Shown in pieces: positions 8,909 through 16,652 of a stretch of 64,000 nucleotides of DNA. The notes under the pieces are model-generated. The model worked only from the letters and a program-made list of their open reading frames with translations, made no database searches and was not told the origin of the DNA. The translations under genes were made by a program, and so were the position numbers. This DNA comes from JBCBKU01 sp038521345. GTDB lineage: Bacteria; Pseudomonadota; Alphaproteobacteria; Rhodobacterales; Rhodobacteraceae. The DNA is taken from contig JBCBKU010000007.1 in assembly GCA_038521345.1 (NCBI GenBank), positions 56,808-120,807 on the forward strand, in the 5' to 3' direction. Positions within the stretch are counted from its first letter, which is position 1. The number at the start of each line of letters is the position of its first letter.

Positions 8909-9633
8909 ACACATATGATCTGAGCGGTCGGCGCGCCGCCGTCACGGGCGGGGCGCAGGGGATCGGCCGCGCCATCGCAGAACGGCTGATCGCGTCCGGT
9001 GCGTCCGTCGCACTCTGGGACATGGATCCCGCCCTTGCGGCAACGACGGCGGACGAGATCGGGGCCACAGCGCAGACCTGCGACATCACCGACCCGGCGA
9101 GCATCGCGGCAGCACTTGCGGCGACGGGCGATGTCGACATCTGCGTGAACTCTGCGGGCATCGCAGGACCGAACGCACCCGTCGCCGAATACGACATCGA
9201 CGCGTGGCGCCAGATCGTCGAGGTGAACCTGACGGGGACCTTCCTCGTCAACCGCGCGGTCGTGCCCGGGATGCAAACACGCGGCTACGGACGGATCGTC
9301 AATATCGCCTCGGTGGCCGGCAAAGAGGGCAACCCGATGGCCTCGGCCTACTCGGCATCGAAGGCCGGCGTGATCGCGCTGACGAAATCCTTGGGCAAGG
9401 AGCTGGCAGGGCAGGACATTGCCGTGAACTGCATCACGCCGGCCGCCGCGAGAACCCGGATCTTCGACCAGATGAGCGACGACCACATCGCCTACATGCT
9501 TTCCAAGATCCCGCGCGGCCGCTTCGTTGAAGTCGACGAGATCGCGGCCATGACCGCGTGGCTCGTCTCGGCAGAGAACAGTTTCACCACCGGCGGCGTC
9601 TTCGACCTTTCAGGCGGGCGGGCGACCTATTGA
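8905..9633 (+). CDS. Short-chain dehydrogenase/reductase (SDR) family oxidoreductase
   Basis: 242 residues, classical SDR length. Visible motifs: TGGAQGIG cofactor loop (about 14-21), NSAGIAG, catalytic Ser in NIASVAGKEG, and YSASKAG carrying the catalytic Tyr and Lys. The Asp after the second beta strand (LWDMD) favours NAD(H). It is the last gene of the region A operon, coupled to the LysE gene by an ATGA overlap. The substrate is presumably a hydroxyl or keto intermediate of the same pathway. Confidence 0.92.
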   Translation: MNTYDLSGRRAAVTGGAQGIGRAIAERLIASGASVALWDMDPALAATTADEIGATAQTCDITDPASIAAALAATGDVDICVNSAGIAGPNAPVAEYDIDAWRQIVEVNLTGTFLVNRAVVPGMQTRGYGRIVNIASVAGKEGNPMASAYSASKAGVIALTKSLGKELAGQDIAVNCITPAAARTRIFDQMSDDHIAYMLSKIPRGRFVEVDEIAAMTAWLVSAENSFTTGGVFDLSGGRATY

Positions 9634-9671
9634 CGGCGTCCGGCCTGTCTTTCGGCGATTTGCACCGGTAC

Positions 9672-9686
9672 GGGCGCCGCGCGCCC
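9672..9686 (+). terminator. Hairpin after the region A operon (weak terminator candidate)
   Basis: GGGCGC (9672-9677) pairs with GCGCCC (9681-9686) across a three-base loop, 39 bases after the SDR stop. There is no T-run directly behind it, so it may only stabilise the 3-prime end. The rest of the 148-bp gap to the aminotransferase holds a GTTTTGGCACAAAAAC short inverted repeat but no gene. Confidence 0.3.
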
Positions 9687-9781
9687 TGACCTCATCGTTT
9701 TGGCACAAAAACGCCGGGGTATGTGCGCCATGCGCGCCGAGGGGCAGCGCCCCCTGACCCGGCCCGAGCAAAGGACCATCC

Positions 9782-10951
9782 ATGACCCAGACCATTCCCG
9801 GCTTCGACCGTATCGGCGAAGAAAACGCCTTTGCCGTGCTGGCCCGCGCGGGTCAGTTGGCGTCCGAAGGGAAAGACATCATCAATCTCGGCATTGGCCA
9901 GCCCGACTTCCCCACGCCGCCTCACATCGCCGAGGCCGCGATCAAGGCGATCCGGGACGGGCACCATGGCTACACCCCTGCAACCGGGATCCCGCCTCTG
10001 CGTATGGCCGTCGCCGCTGATCTGCACCGGCGGTTCGGGACCGAGGTCAGCCCCGATCACGTCCTGATTGTTCCGGGCGGCAAGGTCACAATGTTCACGG
10101 CGATCCTGATGATGGGAGAACCCGGGGTCGATATTCTCTACCCCGACCCGGGATTCCCGATCTACCGATCAATGATCGAGTTTACCGGCGCGACCCCGAT
10201 CCCCGTCCCGATCCGCGAAGACAACGGCTTTGCGATCTCCGCGGCCGAAACGCTTGACCTGATCACCCCGAGAACACGGCTTCTGATCGTGAATTCGCCC
10301 GCCAATCCGTGTGGCGGCGTGACGCCCAAGTCCGAGATCGATGCGCTTGTGGCCGGGCTCGCCGATCACCCCGAGGTCGCCGTCATGTCGGACGAAATCT
10401 ACGATCAGCTTCTCTATGACGGCGAAGAACACGTGACGCTGCTTGCCTATCCCGAAATCCGCGACCGCCTGATCCTGCTGAACGGCTGGTCGAAGACCTA
10501 TGCGATGACCGGCTGGCGGCTTGGCTACTCGGTCTGGCCGGACGGGCTTTATGACAAGGCGCGCAAACTCGCGGTCAATGCGTGGTCCTGCGTGAACGCC
10601 CCGGCGCAATACGCGGCCCTTGCCGCGCTGGAAGGCCCTCAGGACGCCGTGGCCGACATGCGAACGGAATTCGATGCGCGCCGGCGTCTCACAACCGATC
10701 TTCTGAACGCCGTTCCGGGGCTTTCCTGCATCACGCCGAAGGGTGCTTTTTACGCCTTCCCGAACATCGGCGGCACGGGGCGCAAGGCGAAAAAGCTCGC
10801 CTCGGCGCTGCTCGAAGGGCCCGGCGTCGCGACGATCGGTGGCCCGGATTTCGGCACGCTCGGCGAAGGATACATCCGCCTTTCCTATGCAGCGAGCCAA
10901 TCTGATATCCGCAGCGCCATCGACCGGATCGGAGACTTCCTCGCCAGTTAG
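9782..10951 (+). CDS. Pyridoxal-phosphate-dependent aminotransferase, class I/II
   Basis: 389 residues, full length for the fold-type-I aspartate aminotransferase family. Motifs: LGIGQPDFPTP near residue 37, YTPATGIPPLR, NSPANPCGG (about 172), SDEIYDQLLYDG, and the PLP-binding Lys in LNGWSKTYAMTGWRLGY (about 238) with the downstream Arg. Such enzymes transfer amino groups between an amino acid and a 2-oxoacid. It has its own leader and probably is not part of the upstream operon, though the same orientation leaves read-through possible. Substrate not assignable. Confidence 0.92.
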   Translation: MTQTIPGFDRIGEENAFAVLARAGQLASEGKDIINLGIGQPDFPTPPHIAEAAIKAIRDGHHGYTPATGIPPLRMAVAADLHRRFGTEVSPDHVLIVPGGKVTMFTAILMMGEPGVDILYPDPGFPIYRSMIEFTGATPIPVPIREDNGFAISAAETLDLITPRTRLLIVNSPANPCGGVTPKSEIDALVAGLADHPEVAVMSDEIYDQLLYDGEEHVTLLAYPEIRDRLILLNGWSKTYAMTGWRLGYSVWPDGLYDKARKLAVNAWSCVNAPAQYAALAALEGPQDAVADMRTEFDARRRLTTDLLNAVPGLSCITPKGAFYAFPNIGGTGRKAKKLASALLEGPGVATIGGPDFGTLGEGYIRLSYAASQSDIRSAIDRIGDFLAS

Positions 10952-11028
10952 TCGCTTGGAGCCGCAGTCGCCCAATCTGGGCGGTCAGCACGTGATCGCC
11001 GCCGGTCAGTTTTCGGCACCGTATAGGC

Positions 11029-11056
11029 TTGGCACGGCCTCGACAGATGCTATCTT
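11029..11056 (+). promoter_or_regulatory. Candidate sigma-70-type promoter for the metal-protein operon
   Basis: TTGGCA (11029-11034) and TATCTT (11051-11056) are separated by 16 bases and lie 34-61 bases upstream of the ATG at 11090. The match to TTGACA/TATAAT is partial. No Zur-, Fur- or NikR-type palindrome is evident nearby. Confidence 0.35.
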
Positions 11057-11089
11057 TTGTCTAGCGATTGACCAATGAAGGACCTCCCC

Positions 11090-11854
11090 ATGTACCGCCT
11101 TTGCGCCGTCGCCGCACTAGCGCTTTGCGCCGCCCCCGCCGCCGCTCACTACGGGATGATCATTCCGTCGGACCCCATGGTCTCGCAGGAAGACGGGCGC
11201 AGCGTCGAGTTGACGCTGTCGTTCTCGCACCCGTTCGAGCGGGCCGGCATGCCACTGGATCGGCCCGCGTCGCTGAGCGTCACCCACGAAGGCGCCACGA
11301 CCGATCTTCTGCCCGAGTTGCAGGATGCGTTCGTGATGGGCGAAACGGGCTATACGCTGGAATTCCCGCTGGCCCGTCCCGGCACCTATGTCTTCGCGAT
11401 GGAACCCGTACCGTATTGGGAACCGGCCGAGGACACTTTCATCGTCCACTACACGAAGACCTATGTGACCGCCTATGGCGACGATGAAGGCTGGGACACC
11501 GAACTCGGGCTCCCGACGGAGATCGTGCCGTTGACGAAACCGTTCGCCCTTTGGGAACGGAACGTGTTTCAGGGCATCGTTAAGATCGACGGCGAGCCGG
11601 TGCCGTATGCTGAGGTCGAGGTCGAGTACCTGAGCGAAGCCGAGGGCGCCGTCGCTCCGGACGAGTTGATGGTCACGCAGACGATCCGCGCCGATCAGAA
11701 CGGCGTCTTCACCTATGCCGCGCCCGGCGCCGGCTGGTGGGGTTTTGCGGCGCTCTCCGAAGCCGATTATACGCTCGATCAGGGTGGTGAAGCGAAGAGC
11801 GTTGAACTGGGGGCCGTCATCTGGGTGCATTTCGAAGACTGGGCCGCACAATGA
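11090..11854 (+). CDS. DUF4198-domain periplasmic protein (NikK-like metal uptake component)
   Basis: 254 residues from ATG 11090, which has AAGGA 7 bases upstream; an in-frame ATG at 11075 would add 5 residues. A Sec signal peptide is clear (hydrophobic VAALALCAAPAAA, cleavage before HYG), so mature His is at the N-terminus, a feature that can bind metal. The beta-rich DUF4198 domain fills the rest and ends with WVHFEDW. DUF4198 proteins accompany nickel/cobalt transporters (NikK in NikKMLQO). The next two genes are also periplasmic and metal-linked, but no permease is adjacent. Confidence 0.85.
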   Translation: MYRLCAVAALALCAAPAAAHYGMIIPSDPMVSQEDGRSVELTLSFSHPFERAGMPLDRPASLSVTHEGATTDLLPELQDAFVMGETGYTLEFPLARPGTYVFAMEPVPYWEPAEDTFIVHYTKTYVTAYGDDEGWDTELGLPTEIVPLTKPFALWERNVFQGIVKIDGEPVPYAEVEVEYLSEAEGAVAPDELMVTQTIRADQNGVFTYAAPGAGWWGFAALSEADYTLDQGGEAKSVELGAVIWVHFEDWAAQ

Positions 11855-12180
11855 TCCGGCCCCTAGCCTTGATCGCAGCCTGCGCCGCGACACCGGCCCT
11901 TGCCCACAAACTGGTCGTCTTTGCGGAGGCGACCTGCAACGCCGTCACTGTCGAGGCCAAGTTTTCGTCGGGCCGCGTTCCCGTCGAGGGCGAGATCCGG
12001 ATCAAGGACGGATCCGAGGCACTTTTGGCCACGTTCCCACTGGATGCGACCGCGGCGCAATCCATCCCGCTTGACGGTCTTGCGACGGAGGATGGCCTGC
12101 TGGTCGAGGTGGATACCGGCAGCCACGAGAATTACTGGATTCTCACGCCAGCCGATCTGTCCGCGGCATGCCAAGGATAA
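11851..12180 (+). CDS. Small periplasmic protein, NikL-like
   Basis: 109 residues with a signal peptide (cleavage after ALA, giving a mature N-terminus HKLVVFAEA). The rest is a single small beta-sandwich-like domain resembling the N-terminal part of NikL/CbiL auxiliary proteins of nickel transporters. Mature His at the N-terminus mirrors the upstream DUF4198 protein. The gene overlaps the preceding gene by ATGA and the following one by 13 bases, so the three are one operon. Two Cys residues (mature region) could form a disulfide. Confidence 0.75.
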   Translation: MIRPLALIAACAATPALAHKLVVFAEATCNAVTVEAKFSSGRVPVEGEIRIKDGSEALLATFPLDATAAQSIPLDGLATEDGLLVEVDTGSHENYWILTPADLSAACQG

Positions 12181-13055
12181 GCCTTGCCGCCTGCGTGATG
12201 CTGGTGGCCGCGCCGGCGCTGGCCGACGCACCCAGTGTCGCCACGACCACGTATCCGCTTGCCTATTTTGCCGAGCGGCTGACAGGAGGCGAGGCGACCA
12301 TCGTGTTTCCGGTGCCCGAAGGCGAGGACCCGGCATTCTGGCGCCCGTCGATCCCCGATATCGCGGCGTATCAGGCGGCAGACCTGATCCTCCTGAACGG
12401 CGCGGGCTTCGCGTCCTGGACCGAGAAGACCACCCTGCCCCGCGGACGGCTGATCGATACGTCCCGCGACCTTGCAGACGGCTTCATCGCCACTGAAACC
12501 GTGACGCATACCCACGGCGATGGCGGCGAGCATTCGCATACCGGGACAGCCAATTTTCTTTGGCTGGACCCCGCCCGGGCCGCCGTGCAGGCAGCCGCGG
12601 CCGCGGATGGACTGGTCCGCCGGGCCGGGCTGGCCGAGGCGGACGTGGCGCCTCGCCTGTCCGACCTGTCCAATGATCTTGCCGAGCTTGAAGCGGCGGC
12701 CGACGCCCTTTCGGCCTATGCCGCGATCCCGGTCATCGCAACGCATCCCCGATATCAGTATTTTGCCGAGGCAACCGGCCTGAGCATTGATGCTCTGGAC
12801 TGGGACGCCGGCGCCGCACCGAGTGCCGACCAGCTTGAGACGTTGGCCGAGAGGATCGCGGAGACCGGTGCGAAGGTTCTTATTTGGGAAGCCGAGCCAC
12901 CGGCCGCGGCGCGCGATGCCGTCCGTGGCCTCGGGTTGGCGGATGCCGTCGTGCCAAGCCTTGCAAACCGTCCGGACAATGGGGATTTTCTTGGCGTCTA
13001 CGCGACGGGCCTTGCCGATCTGACGGCTGCGTTCGAGTCTCTCACCGACGGCTGA
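12168..13055 (+). CDS. ZnuA/TroA-like metal-binding lipocalin-independent periplasmic protein with altered metal site
   Basis: 295 residues with a signal peptide (cleavage after ALA) and the cluster A-1 binding-protein fold. A His-rich loop (THTHGDGGEHSHTG, about 111-124) is typical of zinc binding proteins. The third usual ligand is present in ATHPRYQYFAEATG, and WEAEPP lies where the acidic ligand region falls. However, the usual first ligand (DPH) reads DPAFWRPS, and the second (PHxWLDP) reads NFLWLDP, so two conserved His are missing. No znuB/znuC-type genes are in the window, so it may be a chaperone or buffer rather than a transporter component. The fold call is good; the role is inferred. 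Confidence 0.82.
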   Translation: MPRISLAACVMLVAAPALADAPSVATTTYPLAYFAERLTGGEATIVFPVPEGEDPAFWRPSIPDIAAYQAADLILLNGAGFASWTEKTTLPRGRLIDTSRDLADGFIATETVTHTHGDGGEHSHTGTANFLWLDPARAAVQAAAAADGLVRRAGLAEADVAPRLSDLSNDLAELEAAADALSAYAAIPVIATHPRYQYFAEATGLSIDALDWDAGAAPSADQLETLAERIAETGAKVLIWEAEPPAAARDAVRGLGLADAVVPSLANRPDNGDFLGVYATGLADLTAAFESLTDG

Positions 13056-13056
13056 C

Positions 13057-14085
13057 CTAGACAGACCGGGCTGAGCGATCCCCCTTGATGCCGACGGTTC
13101 GGCCCAGAAGATCGACGCCTTGCCCCCGGAAGAAGTGCAGCAAGTCGATGAAGATCCAGTTCTCGGCAAGGCTGTCCCCGGCCCGCCGGTAAATATCGAT
13201 GACACGGAACTCTCCGGGGGTCTCTGTCTCAGGCATTCCGAGGAACCCACCTTTTGGCCGGGCCCGGAAACTGGGCCAGCCAAAGAAGCCGCCGAAGTGC
13301 CCCTCGGCCAGCCGGGCCACATGCCCGTTCGGCCTGCGCTCGGCAAAGGCCGCGCGGAAAGGCCCGGCATGCTGGATCGCATAGCGTGGGATCGTGAAGG
13401 TCGCGCCGATCCCGTGCGGACCCCACCAGATCATGTCCTCGGCCCAAGTCCGCCGCAGCTCTTCTTCTAGCGGCAGTCCCAGATCCCAGTTTCCAAGATC
13501 AGCGATCATCGCCTCGATCAGGCGAAGTGTCTTGATGCCCTCTTCAGGCGGCTGGGGCGCCCAGAGCAGTCCGTCATGGGTCGCCGGGCCCGGCTGGACG
13601 AGGTACGCGCCGGTATTGGGTGGAAAAGGGTCGCAGCCGGCCTGAACCATCAGGTGCGGAACATCGAAATACATCGCCTCATCGACGATGCGTCCGCCCT
13701 CGATCCGGTGGAACGCCGCGTACCGCAGGAACGCCATCTTGCCAGTGGGCGAAATACCCAGCCAAGGTTGATCGAAGAGCCCCATAAGGTGCCCCATCGA
13801 AGCCACCCATACCCCGCCCGCTTCCAGGTGATTCTGCCCCGCAAACAGAATGTCGATGCGGTGATGGAGACCGCTCATCGCCCGCTTCAGCGGAGCCCAG
13901 AATTCGGCAGCGACGGCGTCAACGCCCGAGATTTCATCGAACGGAGCAAAACCACGCCATGTGAGTCCCGGCGAAGATGTCGCCTCAAGTGCCGCCGTGA
14001 CAGTGTTGGGTGTCGATGCGTCGATCGCCTCGTAAGTCCGCCGCACCACATCCTTTTCTTCCTGAAAGTCGGTCAAGTCCGGCAC
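13057..14085 (-). CDS. Tandem SnoaL/NTF2-fold protein (paralogue 1)
   Basis: 342 residues as two consecutive SnoaL-like domains (about 1-155 and 175-340). The second domain carries MIWWGPHGIGA and the C-terminal ENWIFID...GVDLL signature shared with four neighbours. I chose GTG 14085 because AGGGGA lies 5 bases upstream and the length matches the paralogues (328-334); ATG 14118 lacks a ribosome site and lies inside a palindrome. SnoaL-fold proteins are cofactor-free cyclases, isomerases, hydrolases or binding proteins; no catalytic residues are assignable. It is transcribed away from the ABC importer operon and probably co-regulated with it through the palindrome at 14111-14130. Confidence 0.85.
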   Translation of the reverse strand: MPDLTDFQEEKDVVRRTYEAIDASTPNTVTAALEATSSPGLTWRGFAPFDEISGVDAVAAEFWAPLKRAMSGLHHRIDILFAGQNHLEAGGVWVASMGHLMGLFDQPWLGISPTGKMAFLRYAAFHRIEGGRIVDEAMYFDVPHLMVQAGCDPFPPNTGAYLVQPGPATHDGLLWAPQPPEEGIKTLRLIEAMIADLGNWDLGLPLEEELRRTWAEDMIWWGPHGIGATFTIPRYAIQHAGPFRAAFAERRPNGHVARLAEGHFGGFFGWPSFRARPKGGFLGMPETETPGEFRVIDIYRRAGDSLAENWIFIDLLHFFRGQGVDLLGRTVGIKGDRSARSV

Positions 14086-14110
14086 AGCTGTCCCCTGTTC
14101 TGAGCTTCCG

Positions 14111-14130
14111 TTTTGCATACGTATGCAAAA
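14111..14130. promoter_or_regulatory. Perfect 20-bp palindromic operator between divergent operons
   Basis: TTTTGCATACGTATGCAAAA is an exact 20-bp palindrome with a central CG, the hallmark of LacI-family operators. It lies 26-45 bases upstream of the preferred start of the leftward SnoaL gene and about 86 bases upstream of the rightward ABC ATPase gene. A LacI-type regulator is encoded inside the rightward operon (25035-26069), the obvious candidate ligand-responsive repressor. The site would overlap the -10 zone of the leftward promoter and lie just upstream of the rightward -35. Confidence 0.75.
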
Positions 14131-14135
14131 ATGCC

Positions 14136-14165
14136 TTGCCAGTTGCAAATCGCCCCGACTATCGT
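14136..14165 (+). promoter_or_regulatory. Candidate promoter of the ABC importer/SnoaL operon
   Basis: TTGCCA (14136-14141) and TATCGT (14160-14165) with an 18-base spacer lie about 50-80 bases upstream of the ATG at 14216. The perfect palindrome ends 5 bases upstream of the -35 element, so binding there could affect polymerase access. Confidence 0.35.
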
Positions 14166-14215
14166 CGGCGTCAACCACGATCGGCGACAGACCGGATCGG
14201 GACTGGGAGTGTCGG

Positions 14216-15268
14216 ATGGCTGAAATCCAACTGAAGAATGTGGGCAAGCGTTGGGGGTCCTTTGTCGGAGTTGAGAACTTCGATCTGACCATTGCGGACC
14301 GCGAGTTTCTTGTCCTTCTCGGGCCGTCGGGCTGCGGAAAGACCACGACCATGCGCATGGTCGCCGGTCTTGAAGACGTGACTGAGGGCGAGATCCTGAT
14401 CGACGGCAAGCGCGTCAACGATCTGGAACCCAAGGACCGCGACGTCGCCATGGTTTTCCAGAGTTACGCGCTCTACCCGAACCTCAACGTCTACGAGAAT
14501 ATCCGCTTTCCGTTGAAGGTGCGCCGTATCGACGCCGCGACCCACGACGAAAAGGTGCGCCGCGCCTCGGCCATGGTCGAACTGGATGACTTCCTGCACC
14601 GGAAACCGGCCGAACTTTCCGGCGGACAGCGTCAGCGCGTGGCGCTGGCCCGCGCCGTTGTGCGCCAGCCCAACGTGTTCCTGATGGACGAACCCCTGTC
14701 GAACCTCGACGCCAAACTTCGTGTGTCGACACGGGCGCAGATCAAAAATCTCAGCCACGAACTTCAGACCACGACGATCTACGTGACCCACGACCAGATC
14801 GAGGCCATGACCCTGGCCGACCGGGTTGTCGTCATGAAAAAGGGCGTCATCCAGCAAGTGGGTTCGCCCACGGAAATCTACGATAAACCCGCCAACACTT
14901 TCGTGGCCAGCTTCATCGGAAACCCAGCCATGAACCTGATGGACGGGCATGTCGAGAACGGCACATTTCACACTGACAACGTCTCGATTGCCGGTATCCA
15001 AGCGCCAAATGGCAAGGCGACCCTTGGGTTCCGCGCCGAAGATGCGGGGCTGGCGACCGACGGACATCACGAGATCACCGCGCCCATCTACACGCTCGAG
15101 CTTTTGGGCGACGCAACGATGGTGTCGGTGCGCGTCGGACAGGCATTGGTCAGCGTGAAGGTCGACAAGACTTTCCGGGCCGAGATCGGCGAGACGGTCT
15201 CGTTCTCGGTCCCGTCCGAGATCTGCCATGTCTTCGACGGGGAAACAGGACAGCGCCTCGACAACTGA
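14216..15268 (+). CDS. Sugar-type ABC transporter ATP-binding protein (MalK/UgpC family)
   Basis: 350 residues from ATG 14216 (GGGAG upstream). Walker A GPSGCGKTTT (about 38-47), Q-loop FQSYALYP, signature LSGGQRQRVALARA, Walker B VFLMDEPLSNLD and the switch His (VTHDQ) are intact. The C-terminal third is the regulatory TOBE domain of the CUT1 class. It energises import by the permeases at 16653-18556. As the only CUT1-type ATPase in the window it could also serve the ATPase-less importer at 42978-45972. Confidence 0.95.
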   Translation: MAEIQLKNVGKRWGSFVGVENFDLTIADREFLVLLGPSGCGKTTTMRMVAGLEDVTEGEILIDGKRVNDLEPKDRDVAMVFQSYALYPNLNVYENIRFPLKVRRIDAATHDEKVRRASAMVELDDFLHRKPAELSGGQRQRVALARAVVRQPNVFLMDEPLSNLDAKLRVSTRAQIKNLSHELQTTTIYVTHDQIEAMTLADRVVVMKKGVIQQVGSPTEIYDKPANTFVASFIGNPAMNLMDGHVENGTFHTDNVSIAGIQAPNGKATLGFRAEDAGLATDGHHEITAPIYTLELLGDATMVSVRVGQALVSVKVDKTFRAEIGETVSFSVPSEICHVFDGETGQRLDN

Positions 15269-15285
15269 GCGGGCCAATACGAATA

Positions 15286-15303
15286 CCCCGAAGGCATTCG
15301 GGG
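15286..15303 (+). repeat. Hairpin between the ATPase and binding-protein genes
   Basis: CCCCGAA (15286-15292) and TTCGGGG (15297-15303) form a perfect 7-bp stem with a GGCA loop. Another stem, GGGTGCG...CGCACCC, follows shortly after, before the ribosome site AGGGAGA. There is no T-run, so partial attenuation or mRNA processing is more likely than full termination. Confidence 0.4.
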
Positions 15304-15356
15304 GAAATCTAGGGTGCGGCGTTGCAACACGCACCCGGTGAAACAGGGAGAAAACC

Positions 15357-16601
15357 ATGCATCTGAAGACCATCACGGCAGCCGGCGCCTTTGCCGTGCT
15401 TTCCGCGACCACGGCCCTCGCGGGCGGCCACGCGGCTTGCGAAATCGGCGCGCGCGTTTCCATCGTGGGTAACGAGTTTCCTGCCATCCAGACTGTCGGC
15501 GCCGGGGCTCAGGAATGTGCCGGAGGCGAGGTCAGCACCAACCTCACCTCGGAGCACCAGACGATCAATGTCGCCGGCATGTCCGGCAACCCGGCGGAAT
15601 ACACGTCGGCCATCATCGCGAATTCTTCGATCGTTGCGCTGATTAACGAAGATGTCATCCGTCCGCTGGACGATCTCGTAGCGGCGCACGGTGAGGGCAT
15701 CCTCCCGAACCAGTTGATCACCATCAATGGCAATGTGATGGCCGTGGCCTTCATGGCGAATGCGCAGCACCTTGTTTACCGCTCGGACATTCTCGATGCG
15801 GCCGGTGTGGACGTCCCCACCACCTACGAAGAAATGCTTGCCGCAGCGGAAACCATCCGCAGTCAGGGCCTTCTCGAGAACCCGGTGGGTGGCGCATATG
15901 CCGCTGGCTGGAACCTTGCTCAGGAATTCAACAACATGTTCCTTGGCTATGGTGGCACCCATTTCAAGGACGGCTCGGCCGAGCCCAACGTGAACTCCGA
16001 AGCCGGTGTCAAGGCGCTTGAGATGATGAAGGCGCTGTCGGAGTACATGAACCCCGACTTCCTCACACACGATTCGAACGCAACCAACGCCGAATACCGT
16101 GCAGGAAACGTGGCGCTCATGAACATGTGGGGCTCGCGCGCCGCGACGCTCGTGACCGCCGACGGCGTGCCGCAAGATGTGATCGACGGCTTTGCCATCG
16201 CAGGTCCGATGACCGTCGGTGGCGGCGACACGCCTGCTTCGACGCTGTGGTGGGACGGCTGGACCGTGGCCAAGAACATCTCGGATGAAGAGGCCGAGGC
16301 CACATTCCTTGCCATGAAGCACGCCATCCGGCCGGCGATCCTTGAAGACGAAGAGGTCCCGACACAGGCGGTCTGGCTGATCGACGGGTACGAGCCCACC
16401 CCGGCTGCTGTCGGCGTGTTCGCCGCCGCGCAAGCCAGCACCATCCCGTACCCGATGCTGCCCTATATGGGTCTGCTCCACACCGCCCTCGGCAACGAAT
16501 TGGCCGACTTCATGCAGGGCCAGGAAAGTGCCGAACAGGCGCTTGCCGATGTGGAAGCCGCTTATGTGGCAGCCGCCAAGGAAAACGGCTTCCTGCAATA
16601 A
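15357..16601 (+). CDS. ABC transporter extracellular solute-binding protein (family 1)
   Basis: 414 residues with a Sec signal peptide (cleavage after the ALA near residue 22, mature GGHAACEIG). The fold is the MalE-like family 1, with the usual hinge segments (NVMAVAFMANAQHLVYRSDIL) and an aromatic-rich binding region (STLWWDGWTV, about 297). It captures an unidentified, probably carbohydrate-like solute in the periplasm and delivers it to the permeases downstream. Three Cys residues in the first part of the mature protein are unusual and could form a disulfide. Confidence 0.93.
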   Translation: MHLKTITAAGAFAVLSATTALAGGHAACEIGARVSIVGNEFPAIQTVGAGAQECAGGEVSTNLTSEHQTINVAGMSGNPAEYTSAIIANSSIVALINEDVIRPLDDLVAAHGEGILPNQLITINGNVMAVAFMANAQHLVYRSDILDAAGVDVPTTYEEMLAAAETIRSQGLLENPVGGAYAAGWNLAQEFNNMFLGYGGTHFKDGSAEPNVNSEAGVKALEMMKALSEYMNPDFLTHDSNATNAEYRAGNVALMNMWGSRAATLVTADGVPQDVIDGFAIAGPMTVGGGDTPASTLWWDGWTVAKNISDEEAEATFLAMKHAIRPAILEDEEVPTQAVWLIDGYEPTPAAVGVFAAAQASTIPYPMLPYMGLLHTALGNELADFMQGQESAEQALADVEAAYVAAAKENGFLQ

Positions 16602-16608
16602 GCCCTTC

Positions 16609-16632
16609 GCGGGGGCCCATCGGGGCCCCCGC
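16609..16632 (+). repeat. Strong hairpin after the binding-protein gene
   Basis: GCGGGGGCCC (16609-16618) and GGGCCCCCGC (16623-16632) form a perfect 10-bp stem with an ATCG loop, starting 7 bases after the binding-protein stop and ending 20 bases before the permease ATG. No T-run follows. Such hairpins between a binding-protein gene and its permease genes commonly protect the upstream message so that binding protein is made in excess. Confidence 0.6.
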
Positions 16633-16652
16633 ATCAACGAGGACTGAAGCAC

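Noticed and set aside
14086..14118. ATG 14118 as the start of the leftward SnoaL gene
   Set aside because: It lies inside the 20-bp palindrome and lacks a ribosome site; GTG 14085 has AGGGGA 5 bases upstream and gives a length like the paralogues.
16609..16632. Hairpin as a full Rho-independent terminator
   Set aside because: No T-run follows, and the permease genes of the same importer continue 20 bases later; protection of the upstream message is more likely.
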